Positions 8,350 to 16,547 of a stretch of DNA of 64,000 bases are shown in pieces. How positions within the stretch are numbered: position 1 is the first letter of the stretch; the number at the start of each line of letters is the position of its first letter. Made by a program: the position numbers and the translations under genes. The notes beneath the pieces are model-generated. The model ran no database searches and was not told the DNA's origin. It was given only the letters and a program-made list of their open reading frames with translations. This DNA comes from Azospirillum sp. TSO35-2 (GTDB lineage Bacteria; Pseudomonadota; Alphaproteobacteria; Azospirillales; Azospirillaceae). The DNA lies in contig NZ_LGRA01000021.1 in assembly GCF_003116095.1 (NCBI RefSeq), positions 662,759 through 726,758 of the forward strand, read 5' to 3'.

Positions 8350-8354
8350 GGCGC

Positions 8355-9797
8355 CTACCGGTCCACCGCCACCGGGATGTTCAGCGCGTTGCGTTTCGCC
8401 ACCGCCTCATAGACCGGGGGGAAGGCCGGGCGGTTGATGTAGCGGCCGGCGCCGCGCACCGCGCGGCTTTCGCCCAGCGCGTGGACGATGCGGCCCTGGC
8501 TCAGCGTGTAGGCCGGGGTGCCGGTGACGGTCATGCCTTCGAAGATGTTCAACCCCACCTTCTGCATCTGGGTCTTGGCCGAGATGGTCTTGGTCGCCTT
8601 CGGGTCCCACACCACCAGATCGGCGTCCGCCCCGACGTCGACCGTGCCCTTGCGCGGGTAGAGGTTGAAGATCTTCGCCGCGTTGGCCGAGGTCGCCGCG
8701 ACGAACTCATTCATCGTCAGCCGGCCGGTGTTGACCCCGTGGGTCCACAGCGCGGTCATGCGATCCTCGATGCCCGCCGTGCCGTTCGGGATCTTGGTGA
8801 AGTCGTTGCGGCCCATCGCCTTCTGTTCGGCGCAGAAGCAGCAATGGTCGGTGGCGGTGGTGTGCAGGTGGCCGGCCTGCAGGCCGCGCCACAGCGCCTC
8901 CTGATGCTCCTTCGGGCGGAAGGGCGGGCTCATGACGTGGCCGGCGGCGACGTCCCAGTCGGGGTTGCGGTAGACGCTGTCGTCGATCAGCAGATGGCCG
9001 GCCAGCACCTCGCCAAACACGCGCTGGCCATCGTCCTGGCCGCGCTTGATCGCCTCCAGCGCCTCCTTGGCCGAGACATGGACGATGTAGACCGGGACGC
9101 CGAACACCTTCGCCACCTGGATGGCGCGGTTGGCGGCCTCGCCCTCCACCTCCGGCGGGCGGGACAGCGGGTGGGCTTCCGGACCGGTCAGCCCCTGGGC
9201 CAGCAGCTTCTTCTGGAGTTGGAAGACCAGCTCGCCGTTCTCGGCGTGGACGGTGGGGATGGCGCCCAGCTCCAGGCAGCGCTGGAAGCTGTTCACCAGC
9301 GTCTCGTCATCGGCCATGATGGCGTTCTTGTAGGCCATGAAGTGCTTGAAGCTGTTCACGCCATGGTCGGCGACCAGCGTGCCCATGTCCCGGCGCACAC
9401 TCTCGTCCCACCAGGTCACCGCGACGTGGAAGCTGTAGTCGCCGGCCGCCTTCTCCGCCCAGCCGCGCCAGGTGTGGTAGGCCTCCATCAGGCTCTGCTT
9501 CGGGTTGGGGATGACGAAGTCGATGATCATCGTCGTCCCCCCGGCAAAGCCGGCGGCGGTGCCGCTGAAGAAATCCTCCGTCGTCACCGTGCCCATGAAG
9601 GGCAGCTCCATGTGGGTGTGCGGGTCGATGCCGCCCGGCATGACGTAGCAGCCGCCGGCATCGATCGTTTCCGCCCCGGCGGGGGCGTCGAGCGCGTCGC
9701 CGACCGCCGTGATGACGCCGTCCTGGCAGAGGACATCGGCGCGCTGCGTGCGCTCGGCGGTGACGACGGTTCCGCCGCGGATCAGGATCGGAGACAT
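8355..9797 (-). CDS. hydA: Dihydropyrimidinase / D-hydantoinase
   Basis: The 480-residue cyclic amidohydrolase opens 5,6-dihydrouracil and dihydrothymine to N-carbamoyl-beta-amino acids. The binuclear metal site is visible: GGIDPHTHMELPF with His60 and His62, the lysine carboxylated in the family at SFKHFMAYK (Lys151), later histidines in TVHAENG and YIVHVSA, and the aspartate in TATDHCCF. Length is normal for the family. GGGAG lies 9 bases before the ATG at 9797; an alternative ATG at 9815 overlaps the stop of the upstream tetR gene. It is the last gene of the preT-preA-amidohydrolase-tetR operon, and those neighbours fix the pyrimidine role over a general hydantoinase role. Confidence 0.93.
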   Translation of the reverse strand: MSPILIRGGTVVTAERTQRADVLCQDGVITAVGDALDAPAGAETIDAGGCYVMPGGIDPHTHMELPFMGTVTTEDFFSGTAAGFAGGTTMIIDFVIPNPKQSLMEAYHTWRGWAEKAAGDYSFHVAVTWWDESVRRDMGTLVADHGVNSFKHFMAYKNAIMADDETLVNSFQRCLELGAIPTVHAENGELVFQLQKKLLAQGLTGPEAHPLSRPPEVEGEAANRAIQVAKVFGVPVYIVHVSAKEALEAIKRGQDDGQRVFGEVLAGHLLIDDSVYRNPDWDVAAGHVMSPPFRPKEHQEALWRGLQAGHLHTTATDHCCFCAEQKAMGRNDFTKIPNGTAGIEDRMTALWTHGVNTGRLTMNEFVAATSANAAKIFNLYPRKGTVDVGADADLVVWDPKATKTISAKTQMQKVGLNIFEGMTVTGTPAYTLSQGRIVHALGESRAVRGAGRYINRPAFPPVYEAVAKRNALNIPVAVDR

Positions 9798-9811
9798 GCT
9801 CGGGCGCTCCC

Positions 9812-10546
9812 TCATGGAGTGGATGGGACGGGGTCGGGGGACGGTTCGGATGCTTGCGGTTCCGATGCCTGCGATTCGGGCAGGCCGGCGGCGCGCAGGA
9901 CCAGCCGCAGGACCTCCGCGGTCATGGCGGCGAAGTCCTGCCGGGTCAGGCTGCGGCGGCCCAGCACCTTGCGGATCTGGACGTCGAAGTCGGCGTAATG
10001 CTGGGTCACCGCCCAGATCATGAACAGGAACTGGCGGGCGTCGACCGGGGCCATGCGGCCGGCGGCGACCCAGCCGTCGATCACCGCCGCCTTGGCATCG
10101 ACCAGCGCCTTCAGGTCCTCGGCCAGGAAGCGTTCGACCTGGGTCCCGCCATGCAGGATTTCGTTGGCGAACACCTTGGAGGCGTGGGGCCGCGTGCGCG
10201 ACGCTTCCATCTTGGCGGTGACATAGGCGGTCAGCGCCGCGGCCGGATCGGCGTCGGGGGCGAAGGAGCCGATCGGCGCCAGCCACATCCGCAGGATGTT
10301 GTCGAGCACCGCGCGGTAGAGGTCTTCCTTGGTGCCGAAATAGTAATGCAGGTTGGCCTTGGGCAGGCCGGACCGCTCGGCGATGTCGGCCATGGTGGCG
10401 CCGGCGCAGCCCGCCTCGGCGAAGACGCGTTCGGCCGCCTTCAGGATGCGCTCGACGTTCTCACGCCGGATGCGACCCTGGGGCGGGGCCTGGGGCGGGA
10501 TGGTTTCCGCGGTGTCGGCGGCTGTTCGCGCCATTGTCCTTGCCAT
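9812..10546 (-). CDS. TetR-family regulator, RutR-like
   Basis: This 244-residue protein has an N-terminal TetR helix-turn-helix (MADIAERSGLPKANLHYYFG near residues 52-71) and an all-helical ligand domain (ILHGGTQVERFLAEDLKALV, VTQHYADFDVQIRKVLG) that resembles RutR, the uracil/thymine-responsive regulator. It sits inside the operon for pyrimidine degradation, between the amidohydrolase and dihydropyrimidinase genes, with its stop overlapping a possible start of the next gene. A site resembling the RutR consensus is found 110 bases upstream of preT (14707-14722). The C-terminal 20 residues are a low-complexity Ser/Pro/Glu tail. Regulation of this operon by pyrimidines is inferred. Confidence 0.85.
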   Translation of the reverse strand: MARTMARTAADTAETIPPQAPPQGRIRRENVERILKAAERVFAEAGCAGATMADIAERSGLPKANLHYYFGTKEDLYRAVLDNILRMWLAPIGSFAPDADPAAALTAYVTAKMEASRTRPHASKVFANEILHGGTQVERFLAEDLKALVDAKAAVIDGWVAAGRMAPVDARQFLFMIWAVTQHYADFDVQIRKVLGRRSLTRQDFAAMTAEVLRLVLRAAGLPESQASEPQASEPSPDPVPSTP

Positions 10547-10570
10547 CGCTCGTCTTGACCGGGAACGATC

Positions 10571-10709
10571 CCCTCTCCCCCCTGGGGAGAGGGTCAGGGT
10601 GAGGGGGTTGCACGGCGTGGATCAGCGAGGAACCGACAAGTCCGGCTCCACCGCCGACTCCATGCCATGCGTCCCCCTCACCCAACCCTCTCCCCGGAGG
10701 GAAGAGGGC
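10571..10709. repeat. Inverted pair of CCCTCTCCCC/CCCTCACCC intergenic repeats
   Basis: Two copies of a repeat face each other: GGGGAGAGGGTCAGGGTGAG (from 10584) and, inverted, CCCCCTCACCC followed by CCCTCTCCCC (10673-10695), about 65 bases apart. The first also folds on itself (CCCTCTCCCC with GGGGAGAGGG). Elements of this look are widespread in high-GC proteobacterial intergenic DNA. The inner copy runs into the 3' end of the amidohydrolase gene, and related stems occur at 19117, 42821 and 59892. Confidence 0.75.
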
Positions 10710-11964
10710 TGACCTGCTCGGCCATCGCATCGGCGCGGTCCAGCACGGCGTGCAGCAGCACCTCGCAGCCGGCGGTGGTCCATCCCGGCGTGGTTTCCTC
10801 GATCTCGTTGTGGCTGATGCCGTCGATGCAGGGGATGAAGACCATCGCCGTCGGCGCCACCTTCGACAGGTAACAGGCGTCGTGGCCGGCGCCCGACACG
10901 ATGTCGCGGAAGCTGTGGCCGGTGCGCTCCACCCCCTTGCGGACGGCGGCGACGCAGGTCGCGTCGAAGGCGATCGGGGCGTAGTACCAGATCTGCTGGA
11001 AGTCGTTCTCCAGCCCGATCTCGCCGGCGATGCGCTCGACCTCGGCGCGCAGCTCGCCGTCCATGGCGGCCAGGATCGCGTCGTCGGGATGGCGGAAGTC
11101 GACGGTGAAGAAGACCTTGCCGGGGATGACGTTGCGGGAGTTCGGGTGGATCTGCATCAGCCCGACGGTGGCGCAGGCCAGCGGCCCGTATTTCAGCCCG
11201 ATCCGGTTCACCGCGTCGACCACCCGCGCCGCGCCCAGCAGCGCGTCGCGGCGCCGGACCATCGGGGTCGGGCCGGCGTGCGCCTCCTGGCCGGTGAAGG
11301 TAATCTCGTACCAGCGCTGACCCTGGCAGTCGGTGACGACGCCGATGGTCTTGCCCTCCGCCTCCAGGATCGGACCCTGCTCGATGTGGGCCTCGAAATA
11401 GGCGCCGACCTTGCGGCCGCCCACCTCCTGGTCGCCGGCATAGCCGATGCGGGCCAACTCCTCGCCCATCGTCCTGCCGTCGAGGTCGGCGCGCGACAGG
11501 CCGTAATCGAGGTCGAACACCCCGGCGAAAACGCCCGACGACACCATGGCCGGGGCGAAGCGGGATCCTTCCTCGTTGGTCCAGACCGCCACCTCGACCG
11601 GGGCCTCGGTGACGTAGTTCATGTCGTTCAGGCTGCGCACCACCTCCAGCCCGGCCAGCACGCCATAGACGCCGTCATACTTGCCGCCGGTCGGCTGGCT
11701 GTCGAGGTGGCTGCCCATGATGACGGGGGGAAGGCTGTCGTCGCGGCCGGGGCGGCGGGCGAAGATGTTGCCCATCCGGTCGACCGTCACCGTGCAGCCG
11801 GCCTCCTCGCACCAGCGCACGAACAGGTCGCGGCCTTGGCGGTCGAGGTCGGTCAGCGCCAGCCGGCACACGCCGCCCTTGGGCGTGGCGCCGATCTGCG
11901 CCATGTCCATCAGGCTCTGCCACAGGCGGGAGCCGTTCACGGCGACATTCTGCGGGGTGGACAT
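10678..11964 (-). CDS. Zn-dependent amidohydrolase, N-carbamoyl-beta-alanine/ureidopropionase type
   Basis: The 428-residue M20/M28-like hydrolase belongs to the allantoate amidohydrolase/beta-ureidopropionase family and should release beta-alanine, CO2 and ammonia from the dihydropyrimidinase product. Metal-site motifs are visible: GSHLDSQPTGGKYDG (His86, Asp97), NEEGSRF (Glu131, Glu132) and HIEQGP, plus GAGHDACYLSKVAP near the C-terminus. AGGAGAGAG precedes the ATG at 11964. The last 11 residues, VSPLPSGERVG, are encoded by an intergenic repeat rather than by family sequence, suggesting the repeat inserted at the gene end and moved the stop codon. It lies between preA and the tetR gene in the pyrimidine operon. 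Confidence 0.9.
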   Translation of the reverse strand: MSTPQNVAVNGSRLWQSLMDMAQIGATPKGGVCRLALTDLDRQGRDLFVRWCEEAGCTVTVDRMGNIFARRPGRDDSLPPVIMGSHLDSQPTGGKYDGVYGVLAGLEVVRSLNDMNYVTEAPVEVAVWTNEEGSRFAPAMVSSGVFAGVFDLDYGLSRADLDGRTMGEELARIGYAGDQEVGGRKVGAYFEAHIEQGPILEAEGKTIGVVTDCQGQRWYEITFTGQEAHAGPTPMVRRRDALLGAARVVDAVNRIGLKYGPLACATVGLMQIHPNSRNVIPGKVFFTVDFRHPDDAILAAMDGELRAEVERIAGEIGLENDFQQIWYYAPIAFDATCVAAVRKGVERTGHSFRDIVSGAGHDACYLSKVAPTAMVFIPCIDGISHNEIEETTPGWTTAGCEVLLHAVLDRADAMAEQVSPLPSGERVG

Positions 11965-11986
11965 GTTTGCTCTCTCCTGAACGTCG

Positions 11987-13270
11987 TTATTCGGCGGCGG
12001 CTTCCGGAACGCGCATCGGGTTGCGGGCGTCGTTGGGCCAGGTGACGTAGGGCAGGTTGTTCTGCTCCGGCACCATGGTGATGCAGTCGGGCACCGGGCA
12101 GATGTGGCTGCACAGGTTGCAGCCGACGCACTCCTCGTTGACGACGGTGAAGACGCGGCGGCCTTCGCCTTGGTCAATGCGGATCGCCTGGTGCGAGGTG
12201 TCCTCGCAGACGATGTGGCAGCGGCCGCAGTCGATGCACAAGGCGGGGTCGATCACCGCCTTGGTCGAGAAGTTCATGTTCAGGTCGTTCCAATTGACGA
12301 CGTTGCACACCGCACGGCCGCTCAACTGGTCCAGGGTCTGATAGCCCTTCTCGTCCATCCAGTTGGACAGGCCGCCGATCATGTCCTCGACGATCTTGAA
12401 GCCGTAGGTCATGGCGGCGGTGCAGACCTGGACGTTGGTGGCGCCCAGCGCCAGGAACTCCGCCGCGTCGCGCCACGTCGTCACGCCGCCGATGCCACTG
12501 ATCGGCAGGCCGCGGGTGTCGGGGTTGCGGGCGATCTCCGCCACCATGTTCAGCGCGATCGGCTTCACCGCCGGGCCGCAATAGCCGCCGTGGCTGCCCT
12601 TGCCGTCGACCACCGGGGTCGGCGCCATGCTGTCGAGATCGACCGCGACGATCGAGTTCACCGTGTTGATCAGCGACACCGCGTCGGCCCCGGCGCGCTT
12701 CGCCGCCTCCGCCGACCACAGGATGTTGGTGATGTTGGGGGTCAGCTTGACGATCACCGGCATGCGGGTGGCGTTCTTCACCCAACGCGTCACCTGCTCC
12801 ACCATCTCCGGCACCTGCCCGATGGCGGAGCCCATGCCGCGCTCGCACATGCCGTGCGGGCAGCCGAGATTCAGCTCCAGCCCGTCGGCGCCGGTCGCCT
12901 CGACCTTGCGGGCCAGCCCGGCCCAGGCCTCTTCCGCCATGCGGGCCATCAGCGACACCACCATGGCACGGTCGGGGAAGTCGCGCTTGACCTGGATGAT
13001 CTCCTGCAGATTGACGTCGAGCGGCCGGTCGGAGATCAGCTCGATGTTGTTCAGCCCGATCAGCCGGCGGTCGGTGTCGAGATGCGCGCCGTAGCGGCTG
13101 GAGACGTTGACCACCGGCGGGTCCTCGCCCAGCGTCTTCCACACCACGCCGCCCCAGCCGGCCTTGAAGGCGCGGACGACGTTGGTGAGCTTGTCGGTCG
13201 GCGGGGCGGAGGCCAGCCAGAACGGGTTGGGGGAGCGGATGCCGGCGATGGTGCTGCTGAGATCGGCCAT
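11987..13270 (-). CDS. preA: NAD-dependent dihydropyrimidine dehydrogenase, catalytic subunit
   Basis: This 427-residue subunit reduces uracil and thymine in the first step of reductive pyrimidine breakdown. The FMN-binding TIM barrel (residues 1-320) resembles class 1B dihydroorotate dehydrogenase and includes the active-site loop LNLGCPHGMCERGMG with Cys142. The C-terminal ferredoxin domain has two 4Fe-4S motifs: Cys345, 348, 351, 355 (CIDCGRCHIVC) and Cys381, 384, 387, 391 (CVGCNLCSHIC). Length matches PreA. It lies 19 bases behind preT, its electron-input partner, in the same operon. Confidence 0.96.
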   Translation of the reverse strand: MADLSSTIAGIRSPNPFWLASAPPTDKLTNVVRAFKAGWGGVVWKTLGEDPPVVNVSSRYGAHLDTDRRLIGLNNIELISDRPLDVNLQEIIQVKRDFPDRAMVVSLMARMAEEAWAGLARKVEATGADGLELNLGCPHGMCERGMGSAIGQVPEMVEQVTRWVKNATRMPVIVKLTPNITNILWSAEAAKRAGADAVSLINTVNSIVAVDLDSMAPTPVVDGKGSHGGYCGPAVKPIALNMVAEIARNPDTRGLPISGIGGVTTWRDAAEFLALGATNVQVCTAAMTYGFKIVEDMIGGLSNWMDEKGYQTLDQLSGRAVCNVVNWNDLNMNFSTKAVIDPALCIDCGRCHIVCEDTSHQAIRIDQGEGRRVFTVVNEECVGCNLCSHICPVPDCITMVPEQNNLPYVTWPNDARNPMRVPEAAAE

Positions 13271-13289
13271 GATGGTCTGGCTCCCTTCC

Positions 13290-14597
13290 TCAAGCGGACA
13301 GGTGGCTGTGGATCGACAGGGCGGCGAGCTTGCCGTCCTGCACCGACTGGACGGTCAGGTCCTCGCCGCTGCCGACGCAGTCGCCGCCGGCCCACACCTT
13401 GGCCAGCGTGGTGCGGTAGGCGTCGTCGACGGCGATCTTGCCGCCGGCGAGCTGCAGGCCGTCCAGCGCCTCGGCCGACAGCTTTTGCCCGACCGCCTTC
13501 AGCACCATGTCGGCCTGGAGGGTGAAGGTCTCGCCGGTGCCGGCCAGCGTGCCGTCGACCAGCCGGGTCCGCTCGAAGGTGATGCCGTCCGCGCCGATAT
13601 CCTTCGGAGCGGCGAAGGTCTTGAGCACGACGCCCTCGGTCTGCGCCAGCTCCTGCTCCCACGGCGTGGCGCCCATCTGGGCACGACCGCGGCGGTAGAC
13701 CAGCGTGACGTCCTCGGCGCCCAGGCGCTTGGCCTGGATGGCGGCGTCGATGGCGGTGTTGCCGCCGCCGATCACCACGACGCTGCGGCCGACGGCCGGC
13801 GGCTGGCCGGGCGGCGCCTGACGGACCCGCTCGATGAAGGCGGTGGCGTCCTCCACGCCGGCACGCTCCTCGCCCGGGATGTTCAGCCGGTTGTTGCCGC
13901 CGAGCCCGAGCCCAAGGAACACCGCGTCGAAATCCCGGCGCAGCGCCTCCAGCGACAGGTCGGCGCCCAGCCTGCGGCCATGCTCCACCGTGATGCCGCC
14001 GACGCCCAGGATGAAGGCGACCTCGCGCTGGGCGAAGTCGTCGGCCATCTTGTAGGGGGCGAGGCCGTATTCGTTGAGGCCGCCGGACTTCGGCTTCGCC
14101 TCGAACACCGTCACGTCATGGCCCAGCGTGGCGAGCCGGTGGGCGCAGGACAGCCCGGCCGGCCCGGATCCCACCACCGCGACGCGCTTGCCGGTGCTGG
14201 CCGCGCGCGGGAAGGGGTGGGCCGGCTCGCCATCGATCAGACGATCGGTGGCATGGCGCTGCAGGCGGCCGATGGCGACCGGACGGTCCTCCGCCCGGTT
14301 GCGGACGCAGGATTGTTCGCACAGCGTCTCGGTCGGGCAGACGCGGCCGCAGGTGCCGCCCATGATGTTCTCCGACAGGATCGTCGTCGCGGCACCCTTC
14401 AGGTTGCCGGTCGCGATCGAGCGGATGAAGGCCGGGATGTCGATCCCGGTCGGGCAGGCCCGCACACAGGGCGCGTCGTAGCAGAACAGGCAGCGGTTCG
14501 ATTCGGCGAGCGCCTGGACCGGCGTCATCGGCGGCGTCAGGTCGGCGTAGGGTGAAGCCGGACGGTCTTCGGTCGGAAGCGTAGCGATCAGGGTCAT
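13290..14597 (-). CDS. preT: NAD-dependent dihydropyrimidine dehydrogenase, FAD/Fe-S subunit
   Basis: The 435-residue subunit passes electrons from NADH to PreA. It has the GltD-like layout: an N-terminal cysteine-rich region (CLFCYDAPCVRACPTGIDIP near residues 36-55 and GGTCGRVCPTETLCEQSCV near 79-97), then an FAD-binding fold (VAVVGSGPAGLSCAHRLA near 138-155) and an NAD-binding fold (SVVVIGGGNTAIDAA near 268-282). It closes with VWAGGDCVG, the usual FAD loop. AAGGGA lies about 11 bases before the ATG at 14597. As the first gene of the operon it follows a palindromic RutR-like site. Confidence 0.95.
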   Translation of the reverse strand: MTLIATLPTEDRPASPYADLTPPMTPVQALAESNRCLFCYDAPCVRACPTGIDIPAFIRSIATGNLKGAATTILSENIMGGTCGRVCPTETLCEQSCVRNRAEDRPVAIGRLQRHATDRLIDGEPAHPFPRAASTGKRVAVVGSGPAGLSCAHRLATLGHDVTVFEAKPKSGGLNEYGLAPYKMADDFAQREVAFILGVGGITVEHGRRLGADLSLEALRRDFDAVFLGLGLGGNNRLNIPGEERAGVEDATAFIERVRQAPPGQPPAVGRSVVVIGGGNTAIDAAIQAKRLGAEDVTLVYRRGRAQMGATPWEQELAQTEGVVLKTFAAPKDIGADGITFERTRLVDGTLAGTGETFTLQADMVLKAVGQKLSAEALDGLQLAGGKIAVDDAYRTTLAKVWAGGDCVGSGEDLTVQSVQDGKLAALSIHSHLSA

Positions 14598-14968
14598 GGC
14601 GGATGGCTTCCCTTCGGTCGCAATGCGGCGTGGCTGCCGAAGCGTCAGCAACCCGCGTGCCAAGCGATCCGACCCGCTGGGACGAAGGGCGCGCACGGCA
14701 GAAAAGCTGACTGTTCGGTCAAGAGCTGACGGAATGGACAATCATGGTGGCATCATGCCAGTCATGCTGATTGCACGCAACGCGGCCTTTTGGCGCCTCT
14801 TTTGGCGGCGTTCGAGGGAGTTTCGTCCGTTCGGGAGAAGAACCGCGACAGGGAATCGCGTCAGGTCAATGGGTTGGCGTCGGCGCTGGGTGCCCACCAA
14901 TGCGGCAGCCTCAAAAAGCGCCACCATGCCGATGGCGTTCGGATGCGGGGCGTGAGAGGCTGACGGCC
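14598..14968. other. Divergent intergenic region between preT and ogt
   Basis: These 371 bases hold the regulatory region of the pyrimidine operon. A TetR/RutR-like dyad lies at 14707-14722. The rest is GC-rich with no gene that I can support; no riboswitch or terminator was recognised. Confidence 0.5.
14707..14722. promoter_or_regulatory. RutR-like operator candidate upstream of preT
   Basis: CTGACTGTTCGGTCAA matches 10 of the 14 defined positions of the published RutR consensus (TTGACCA, two free bases, TGGTCAA), with one half nearly perfect. It lies about 110 bases before preT, and a RutR-like gene is in the operon. The match is partial, so this is a candidate only. Confidence 0.45.
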
Positions 14969-15484
14969 ATGCCGATTCTTCTGATCGACCGCACCGCCAC
15001 GCCCATCGGCGAGTTGATCGTCGTCGCCGACGACGACGGCCATCTGCGCGCCGTCGACTGGACGGAGCACGAGGACCGGATGCGGCGGTTGCTGCGCCGT
15101 CAGGTGGGGGAGGGTTGCGTCTTGCGCCCGGCGCGCGACCCAGCCGGAGTGACGCGGGCGATGCAGGCGTATTTCGCCGGCGATCTCGCGGTGATCGACC
15201 GGCTGCCGGTGCGGACCGGCGGAACCCTGTTCCAGCGCGCGGTGTGGGCGGCGCTGCGCGGCGTCCCCTGCGGCACCACCATCACCTATCGCGAACTGGC
15301 GGCGCGGGCCGGCCGACCGCAGGCGGTGCGGGCGGCCGGCCACGCCAACGGTGCCAACCCGGTGGGCGTGGTGGTGCCCTGCCACCGGGTGGTCGGCTCG
15401 AACGGGACGCTGACCGGCTATGGCGGCGGCATCCAGCGCAAACGCTGGCTGCTGGCCCACGAAGGGGTGGCCGGGCCGCCCTGA
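14969..15484 (+). CDS. ogt: Methylated-DNA--protein-cysteine methyltransferase
   Basis: The 171-residue protein removes O6-methyl groups from guanine in DNA by suicide transfer to a cysteine. The signature VVVPCHRVVGSNG places the acceptor at Cys138. FQRAVWAALRGVPCGTTITY and LAARAGRPQAVRAAGHANG form the DNA-binding helix-turn-helix with the arginine finger. The N-terminal domain is short, as in Ogt. The family's usual start MPILLIDR follows a moderate Shine-Dalgarno (AGAGG). The gene faces kdgK end to end with a 36-base gap and is not functionally tied to its neighbours. Confidence 0.93.
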   Translation: MPILLIDRTATPIGELIVVADDDGHLRAVDWTEHEDRMRRLLRRQVGEGCVLRPARDPAGVTRAMQAYFAGDLAVIDRLPVRTGGTLFQRAVWAALRGVPCGTTITYRELAARAGRPQAVRAAGHANGANPVGVVVPCHRVVGSNGTLTGYGGGIQRKRWLLAHEGVAGPP

Positions 15485-15520
15485 AGCCGGTCGATGCGTC
15501 CTAGCGGATCGGGCGGCGGA

Positions 15521-16444
15521 TTAGGCCGGCATCGCCGCGCGCGGGATGATGGCGCCACGGTGCTGGATGACGGTCGCGGCCAGCCGGTGGGCGGCGAGCG
15601 CCGCGTCCACCGGACCCTCACCACGCAGGCGGGCGGCGAGATAGCCGGCGCTGAAGCTGTCGCCGGCCGCGGTGGTGTCGACCACCCGGTCGACCTTCAC
15701 CGCCGGCACCTCGACCGGGGTGCCGTCCTGGAGGACGACGCAGCCAGGCTGCTCCAGCTTCAGCACGATCTCGGCCGCGCCGGCGTCCCGCACACGGGCC
15801 AGCACGGCGTCGGCATCGGCGTCGCCATAGAGGTCGCGCAGATCGGTCACGCCGGGCAGGGCGATGTCGGTGTGGCGCAGCATGCGGTCGAAGGCGACCT
15901 GCGCCGTCGCGACGTCCGGCCACAGGCGCGGCCGCCAGTTGGTGTCGAAGGCGACCTTGCCGCCACGCGCCCGCACCCGCTCCAGCAGCTCGAACAGCCG
16001 CTCGCGGCCCTGCTCGCCCCAGATCGCCAGGCTGATGCCGGAGAGGTAGATCACCTCGTAGCCTTCCAGCGCGGCGCACAGCTCCGCCGACTGGGGCAGG
16101 GCGAACAGCTCGCGCGCCGGGGCGCGGTCGCGCCAGTAGAGGAAGCGGCGCTCGCCGGCCGCGTCGATCTCGATCAGGTAGAGACCGGGCAGGCGGTTGG
16201 GCACGCGCAGGACGTGGCCGGTGCCGACGCCCTCCGCCGCCCAGGCGGCGACCATGTCGTCGCTGATGCTGTCATCGCCGAGGGCGGTGACGTAGTCGAC
16301 CGGCACGCCGAGGCGGGCCAGATAGACCGCCGTGTTCAGCGTGTCGCCGCCGAAGCCCTGGGTCAGCGAGCCGTCCGGCCGCCGGAACATCTCGATCATG
16401 CATTCGCCGAGCGCGGCGACACGGCGGGTGGAGCTGTCGGTCAT
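15521..16444 (-). CDS. kdgK: 2-keto-3-deoxygluconate kinase
   Basis: This 307-residue PfkB-family kinase makes KDPG from KDG with ATP, the step shared by the isomerase and unsaturated-uronate routes. The PfkB signature DTTAAGDSFSAGYLAA (about residues 257-272) includes the catalytic Asp of GD. The N-terminal GGDTLNTAVYLARLG (near 32-46) and the segment GLYLIEIDAAGERRFLYWRD fit KdgK rather than fructokinase. AGAGGAAGC precedes the ATG at 16444. It is the last gene of the uxaC-uxaA-eamA-kdgK set. No KDPG aldolase gene is in view, so that step must be encoded elsewhere. Confidence 0.9.
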   Translation of the reverse strand: MTDSSTRRVAALGECMIEMFRRPDGSLTQGFGGDTLNTAVYLARLGVPVDYVTALGDDSISDDMVAAWAAEGVGTGHVLRVPNRLPGLYLIEIDAAGERRFLYWRDRAPARELFALPQSAELCAALEGYEVIYLSGISLAIWGEQGRERLFELLERVRARGGKVAFDTNWRPRLWPDVATAQVAFDRMLRHTDIALPGVTDLRDLYGDADADAVLARVRDAGAAEIVLKLEQPGCVVLQDGTPVEVPAVKVDRVVDTTAAGDSFSAGYLAARLRGEGPVDAALAAHRLAATVIQHRGAIIPRAAMPA

Positions 16445-16486
16445 GCTTCCTCTCTCTGCCCGGGCCGGATGCCCGGACGAAAACAG

Positions 16487-16547
16487 TCACGCCGCCGGCT
16501 GGCGGCTGTCGCGGCTCACGCCGCCCGTGGGCGGCTGCCACGGCTCA
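16487..16547. repeat. 29-bp tandem repeat with internal hairpins, spanning the eamA stop codon
   Basis: Two full 29-base units start at 16487 and 16516, each beginning TCACGCCGCC and carrying a short dyad (GCCGCC...GGCGGC). A third, partial unit begins at 16545 with TCACGCCGC and supplies the stop codon and last residues of the EamA gene. The layout suggests the gene's 3' end was duplicated outward. Confidence 0.75.

Noticed and set aside
8265..9998. 577-codon plus-strand frame opposite the dihydropyrimidinase gene
   Set aside because: Antisense to a gene with intact metal-site motifs; no recognisable domain.
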